63,867 bases of DNA, taken from an uncultured Chloroflexales bacterium (lineage in GTDB: Bacteria > Chloroflexota > Chloroflexia > Chloroflexales > Chloroflexaceae). Below the pieces are notes generated by a model, which was not told where the DNA came from, did not search any database, and saw only the letters and a list, made by a program, of their open reading frames with translations. Within the stretch, counting starts at the first letter, position 1; each line of letters opens with the position of its first letter. Positions 60,560 through 63,867 of the stretch are shown piece by piece. The stretch covers positions 1-63,867 of the forward strand of contig CALGUG010000034.1 of NCBI GenBank assembly GCA_937902315.1, in the 5' to 3' direction. The translations under genes and the position numbers were made by a program.

Positions 60560-60960
60560 GTGGAATGAGACGATAAGTCAGGCTTGATCCTACATTTTGG
60601 TCTTTGGCAGAGTGAAATTAGACAATGTTTGTTGTGTGAGATTTTACGCTATCGCGCGAAATCTCACACAAGATGAGACACTTTCCTTGTTTTTTGTTTC
60701 CTGCGTTGCGAAAAGCACAGCTTTAAGCGGCTTTGGTGTGAGTTGTTGTGTGTCAAGGGGACAGTAGGTCTGTTTTCACACAATGACTCAGCTTGTTTTG
60801 TAGACGGTCCTATGCGAAATCGATAACGTTTCGTTTTTGGACGGCCTCTGTCGCATGCAGATGCCCCCGTATGGGTGGGCGGGCCGTTGGTAGCCGTAGG
60901 CGGACGCGCTAAGGAGATGGATGGAAGGGCGAGACCACGCCGCTAGAGTTGTGAAGCCTT
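60560..60960 (-). repeat. Dispersed composite repeat, near-complete copy R15
   Basis: TTTTGGTCTTTGGCAGAGTG near 60596, palindrome TGTGTGAGATTT/AAATCTCACACA at 60633-60670, then CACTTTCCTTGTTTTTTG, TGCGTTGCGAAAAGCAC and CTTTAAGCGGCTTTGG. The core GTTGGTAGCCGTAGGCGGAC near 60888-60907 and CACGCCGCTAGAG near 60942 follow. This copy gives the full order of modules. It ends about 20 bases before the TrmB gene stop. Confidence 0.87.
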
Positions 60961-60976
60961 GAATCAGAATTTCGTG

Positions 60977-61774
60977 TTAGTTGCTGTCGTGCAAAACGCG
61001 ACGATCTTCTGGATCAAGTCGTTCGAGCAGATCATTGCCCAAACGTTTGAAGATGCGCTGAGCGAAGAGCTCCATCCAAATGAACTGGCGAGCGATCAAG
61101 ACCATGTTTTGGTTGGTGGTGACAGTGGTGAGCGTGCTGGTATGGCCGCTAGCCATGAGGAAATCGCGTTCATCGGCGATAATGATCAAGGTCTCTTGCA
61201 TGCGGTGCAGTTCGGTTTCGTGTGGGGGGTGGCGAACCACTTGGCCCAGATCGAAATCGGCTTTACCGGTTAGCATCACGCCGAGACGGACGCCACGCTC
61301 GTGAGCGCCGATCAAGAGCGGGCGCAGCTCTTCGACATCTGCATCGGTTAAGACCAACATTAACTCGTTTTTGGCCTGCACGATCATATCGGCGGCGTAG
61401 GCAAGCGCCTCTTTGCGACCGCTGAAGTTCCAGAGGCGGCCCTCATCTTGCTTAATATACAAAGGTGCAAGACCTGTGCGCAGGGCGTTGATGCGGGCAC
61501 GCGACTCTTGCTCATAGCGGTCAAGCAAGGTATCTGGCGCGATCGGGCGGTAGAGAGTCGCCTTTTCTTCCAAGGTTTTCAACACAGCGCCTCGGGCTTC
61601 AAGGCGTCCCAACGCTTCATACACCATCGAGCGCGGGATACCTGCTTCTTTGCTGAGCTGATAGCCAGTGGCGGGGTAGTCGCGTAAGAGGGCGAGATAG
61701 ACTTTTGACTCGTATTCAGTAAACCCTAAAGCCATTAGTTGTTCAATTAAGTCCATACGATTTACAAGCTCCAT
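60977..61774 (-). CDS. TrmB-family transcription regulator
   Basis: 265 residues; an alternative start is Met7 (61756). The N-terminal winged helix-turn-helix matches TrmB (PF01978-type): LMALGFTEYESKVYLALLRD and ATGYQLSKEAGIPRSMVYEA, then LGRLEARGAVLKTLEEKATL. The C-terminal sensor domain (FSGRKEALAYAADMIVQAKN, DADVEELRPLLIGAHERGVR) resembles the PLD-like TrmB ligand-binding fold seen in sugar-responsive archaeal and bacterial regulators. The inducer is unknown. The MBL-fold gene diverges from it and starts 51 bases away, so it may be the target. Confidence 0.88.
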   Translation of the reverse strand: MELVNRMDLIEQLMALGFTEYESKVYLALLRDYPATGYQLSKEAGIPRSMVYEALGRLEARGAVLKTLEEKATLYRPIAPDTLLDRYEQESRARINALRTGLAPLYIKQDEGRLWNFSGRKEALAYAADMIVQAKNELMLVLTDADVEELRPLLIGAHERGVRLGVMLTGKADFDLGQVVRHPPHETELHRMQETLIIIADERDFLMASGHTSTLTTVTTNQNMVLIARQFIWMELFAQRIFKRLGNDLLERLDPEDRRVLHDSN

Positions 61775-61824
61775 ACTTTTGCATAGAATGATGCTACACA
61801 GTGCATGCGTTGAGGAGAAGGATT

Positions 61825-62463
61825 ATGACGAATGGCGAGCAACCATTAGAGGTCCGCATGCGTGCCGTTGGCCCGTGGCCAATGAATACGTACGTCCTCG
61901 TTTGTCCTCATACACACAACAGCGTTTTGATCGACCCTGGCGCCGATAAGGATACGTTGCTTTCGATGCTTGCGTATACGCATCCGTTGGCTATTTTGTT
62001 AACCCATAGCCATGCTGATCACATCGGTGAACTGGAAGATATGCTATCGGTTTTGAAAGTGCCGGTTTTAGCACATGCAGGGCCCTATCATAATAACACT
62101 CCCCTACCAGTGACACGCACGCTTCAAGCTGGCGAGCAGATTGCGGTGGGCAAGCATAGCCTGCGTGTTTATGAAACGCCCGGACACACACGCGACATGC
62201 TTTCGTTCGCTGTCGAAGGTGCTCATCAGGTTATTGTGGGCGATACGATCTTTGAAGGTGGCCCGGGTCGCACATGGTCTGCTGAAGATTTTCGTACTAC
62301 CCTAACAACACTGCGAGACGTCGTGTTGAAGTGGCACGACGATACGATCTGCTATCCCGGTCACGGCCCAGCTTTTCGGCTTGGCGATAAACGTGCAGCG
62401 ATAGAGGCCTTTTTGGCTCGTGATCACGGCGACTTTTATGGCGATGCCACTTGGGATCAGTAG
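61825..62463 (+). CDS. MBL-fold metallohydrolase (glyoxalase II-like)
   Basis: 212 residues from ATG 61825, with GAGGAG in place. Metal ligands are in LLTHSHADHIGELEDML (HxHxDH), VYETPGHTRDMLSF (GHT), QVIVGDTIFEGGPGRT (bridging Asp) and ICYPGHGPAF (last His). The family includes hydroxyacylglutathione hydrolases and other thioesterases. A glutathione-specific C-terminal domain is absent, so the substrate is open. It is divergent from the TrmB gene. Confidence 0.92.
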   Translation: MTNGEQPLEVRMRAVGPWPMNTYVLVCPHTHNSVLIDPGADKDTLLSMLAYTHPLAILLTHSHADHIGELEDMLSVLKVPVLAHAGPYHNNTPLPVTRTLQAGEQIAVGKHSLRVYETPGHTRDMLSFAVEGAHQVIVGDTIFEGGPGRTWSAEDFRTTLTTLRDVVLKWHDDTICYPGHGPAFRLGDKRAAIEAFLARDHGDFYGDATWDQ

Positions 62464-62559
62464 TTTTGGAAGAGCGTGCTCTCTATTTGAGTGCGCTCTT
62501 CGTTTAGCAGAAGATCGTTTGGAAAAACGAACGGTTGCTTCGATTTGCTTGTAAGTATC

Positions 62560-62810
62560 ATACCATATTCAACCTTTGCTCTCTGATCAGGAGGCATGCG
62601 CCCTTTTTACTTGTTTAGCTTATTCGCCTGATTGCTGTGCTGAAGCTGCTCTTTTCATCCTGAACACTCCCGCAGTAGAACGTAATACCAAATCCTCTTC
62701 AAGAGGTGCATGCTTGCAACGTGGAGCAACGCAATACCGCGAAATCTCAACAATAGTCACGTTCCATCCTGCTAAAGACCAAAACACAAAGTAATCAGTT
62801 AGTAAGAGAG
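62560..62810 (-). repeat. Dispersed composite repeat, degraded copy R16
   Basis: ATACCGCGAAATCTCAACAA near 62732, AGTCACGTTCCATCCTGCTA, then AAGACCAAAACACAAAGTAA and TCAGTTAGTAAGAG. Near 62690 there is TAATACCAAATCCTCTTC. The palindrome has lost one arm, and the core is absent. Confidence 0.65.
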
Positions 62811-63004
62811 CAGGACTTGCGATGACATATCGGCTTGAAGAGCTTAAATTGCTCTTGTGGAGTTGAGATAAACAATGTATGATGCCGATATAGCAAGCTT
62901 GATGAGAGATACACGGGTTTGTTGTTAGCTCTATATGGTGGCCTTATAGGGTTTGCCAACTGCGTGGATCATACATCACCCTCATATCTGTATGGAGTGT
63001 TTAG

Positions 63005-63724
63005 ATGTCCCAGTCGAATCGTGCGAAGTCAAAACAAAAGAAGAAGCCTTCTAACTCTCAAGCAAATGTATCTTCCAATGAGAAGAAAGTAGCTGTGGCT
63101 CCGGAAGCATCCTTAGAGAATAGGGAGCAGGCTTCTGCGTCACGTGCAAACACATCAAAAGAAAAGCAGGTTTCTTGGACTTCAAAAGCAAGTGCTTCGA
63201 CCACCCGTCGCGTGCCACGGCGCAAAAAACAGCAGATTCCTTGGCTATGGATTGGTTTGGGCGTTTTTGTTGTGCTCGTCCTTGCTTTTGTTATCTACCG
63301 TCGCCCCGAGCCGATCGAGGGCTTGATTCGGTATGGCACGTTGAGCAGCAACCATGTCGAAGGCCCGGTGACCTATGCTCAGGTTCCTCCGGCAGGTGGC
63401 GATCACCATCCGACTTGGATGCGCTGCGATGTCTATAGCGAGCCGATCCCCAACGAACGAGCGGTTCACTCGTTGGAACATGGTGCTGTCTGGATCACCT
63501 ATAGCCCTGATCTTGATGAAACTCAGCTGAATCTGTTGCGGGCCACTGTCAGATCACAGAGTTATCTGTTATTATCTCCCTATGAAGGTCTTCCGGCGCC
63601 GATTGTGGCGACTGCTTGGGGCTTGCAGATCCACCTTGATAGTGCAGATGATCCACGGTTGACGCAATTTATTCGCAATTACCGACAAGGCCCTCAGACG
63701 CTTGAGCCGGGTGCTGCTTGTTAG
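63005..63724 (+). CDS. DUF3105 membrane-anchored protein
   Basis: 239 residues with a GGAG site. A long basic, Lys/Ser/Ala-rich cytosolic start (about 1-75), one membrane helix (IPWLWIGLGVFVVLVLAFVI) at about 78-97, then the DUF3105 domain. The latter shows PPAGGDHHPTWMRCDVYSEP, VHSLEHGAVWITYSPD and TAWGLQIHLDSADD, whose conserved His and Cys residues look like metal ligands. Function is unknown; actinobacterial and Chloroflexota members are common. A terminator follows. Confidence 0.87.
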   Translation: MSQSNRAKSKQKKKPSNSQANVSSNEKKVAVAPEASLENREQASASRANTSKEKQVSWTSKASASTTRRVPRRKKQQIPWLWIGLGVFVVLVLAFVIYRRPEPIEGLIRYGTLSSNHVEGPVTYAQVPPAGGDHHPTWMRCDVYSEPIPNERAVHSLEHGAVWITYSPDLDETQLNLLRATVRSQSYLLLSPYEGLPAPIVATAWGLQIHLDSADDPRLTQFIRNYRQGPQTLEPGAAC

Positions 63725-63753
63725 TTGATTAAATGCGAGAAATGCGATTGTGG

Positions 63754-63787
63754 AGGCAAGGGACCAGCTGGTCTCTTGCCTTTTTGA
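63754..63787 (+). terminator. Intrinsic terminator after the DUF3105 gene
   Basis: Arms AGGCAAGGGA and TCTCTTGCCT with an inner CCAGCTGG palindrome and TTTTT. Confidence 0.93.
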
Positions 63788-63799
63788 TACTAAATGCGG

Positions 63800-63867
63800 T
63801 TGATCTTAGTAGTAATACCAAATCCGGTTGATTAGGTTCTCTTTGGCCTTCGGCAGAGCGGAACGTG
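63800..63867 (-). repeat. Dispersed composite repeat, terminal part R17 cut by the window edge
   Basis: TAATACCAAATCCGGTTGAT then TAGGTTCTCTTTGGCC and TTCGGCAGAGCGGAACGTG. It is one of the cleanest terminal boxes in the window. Confidence 0.8.

Noticed and set aside
10088..60670. Possible CRISPR interpretation of the recurring repeats
   Set aside because: Copies are kilobases apart, not regularly spaced with unique spacers, and no cas genes are present.

Overview
The window looks like a chromosomal segment of a Chloroflexota bacterium, probably class Chloroflexia; this is an inference. Points in favour are the gene repertoire (stand-alone large subunit of methylmalonyl-CoA mutase, DUF3105, DUF4129 and PRC-barrel proteins, TrmB-type regulator, F420/LLM-family oxidoreductase), moderate GC, and secreted proteins with an aliphatic Y/F-L-P-[IF]-V motif like those common in that phylum. 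I see no rRNA, tRNA, CRISPR array, integrase, transposase or phage genes.

Layout. 1-7 kb: 5' part of a secreted lamin-tail/nuclease-like protein (runs off the left edge), a degenerate M28-like membrane protein, a PRC-barrel plus small membrane protein operon, a QTMAN-like glycosyltransferase and a secreted expansin. 7-11.6 kb: a repeat protein with seven copies of an RPRRWPWQ-type motif and a C-terminal membrane anchor, a small DAK2-like protein, and a HEAT-repeat/SH3b membrane protein. 11.8-16.7 kb: purF behind a probable attenuator, methylmalonyl-CoA mutase, and a TerC-family manganese exporter behind a complete yybP-ykoY riboswitch. 17-24.6 kb: a large VWA membrane protein, YgfZ, an odd dihydroorotate-dehydrogenase-like protein, an LLM oxidoreductase and a truncated DUF2182 gene. 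24.6-36.1 kb: a frameshifted animal-type haem peroxidase, folC, a GT-C-like membrane protein, an FAH-family hydrolase, an AraC regulator with an oxidoreductase/isomerase pair, and a secreted PI-PLC with a ricin-type lectin. 36.2-40 kb: an AT-richer stretch with a lone response regulator, a DUF4129 membrane protein and a small AT-hook protein. 40-63.9 kb: recJ, a hydrolase fused to a cyclic-nucleotide-binding domain, small membrane proteins, a diguanylate cyclase, clpP, an M23 peptidase, mazG, the lepA-peptidylprolyl isomerase operon, a cytochrome P450, acylphosphatase, a dynamin-like GTPase, an M20 peptidase, a TrmB regulator, an MBL-fold hydrolase and a DUF3105 protein.

The most striking feature is not a gene. 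A composite dispersed repeat of roughly 100-400 bp occurs about 18 times, whole or in parts. It combines a terminal box, a covarying palindrome, and a conserved core with a GTAGCCGTAGGCGGACGCG box. Copies tend to abut stop codons, in four cases (two of them less certain) lie between a gene and its likely terminator, and one has replaced the 5' half of a gene.

All functions come from reading motifs by eye. No database search was possible.
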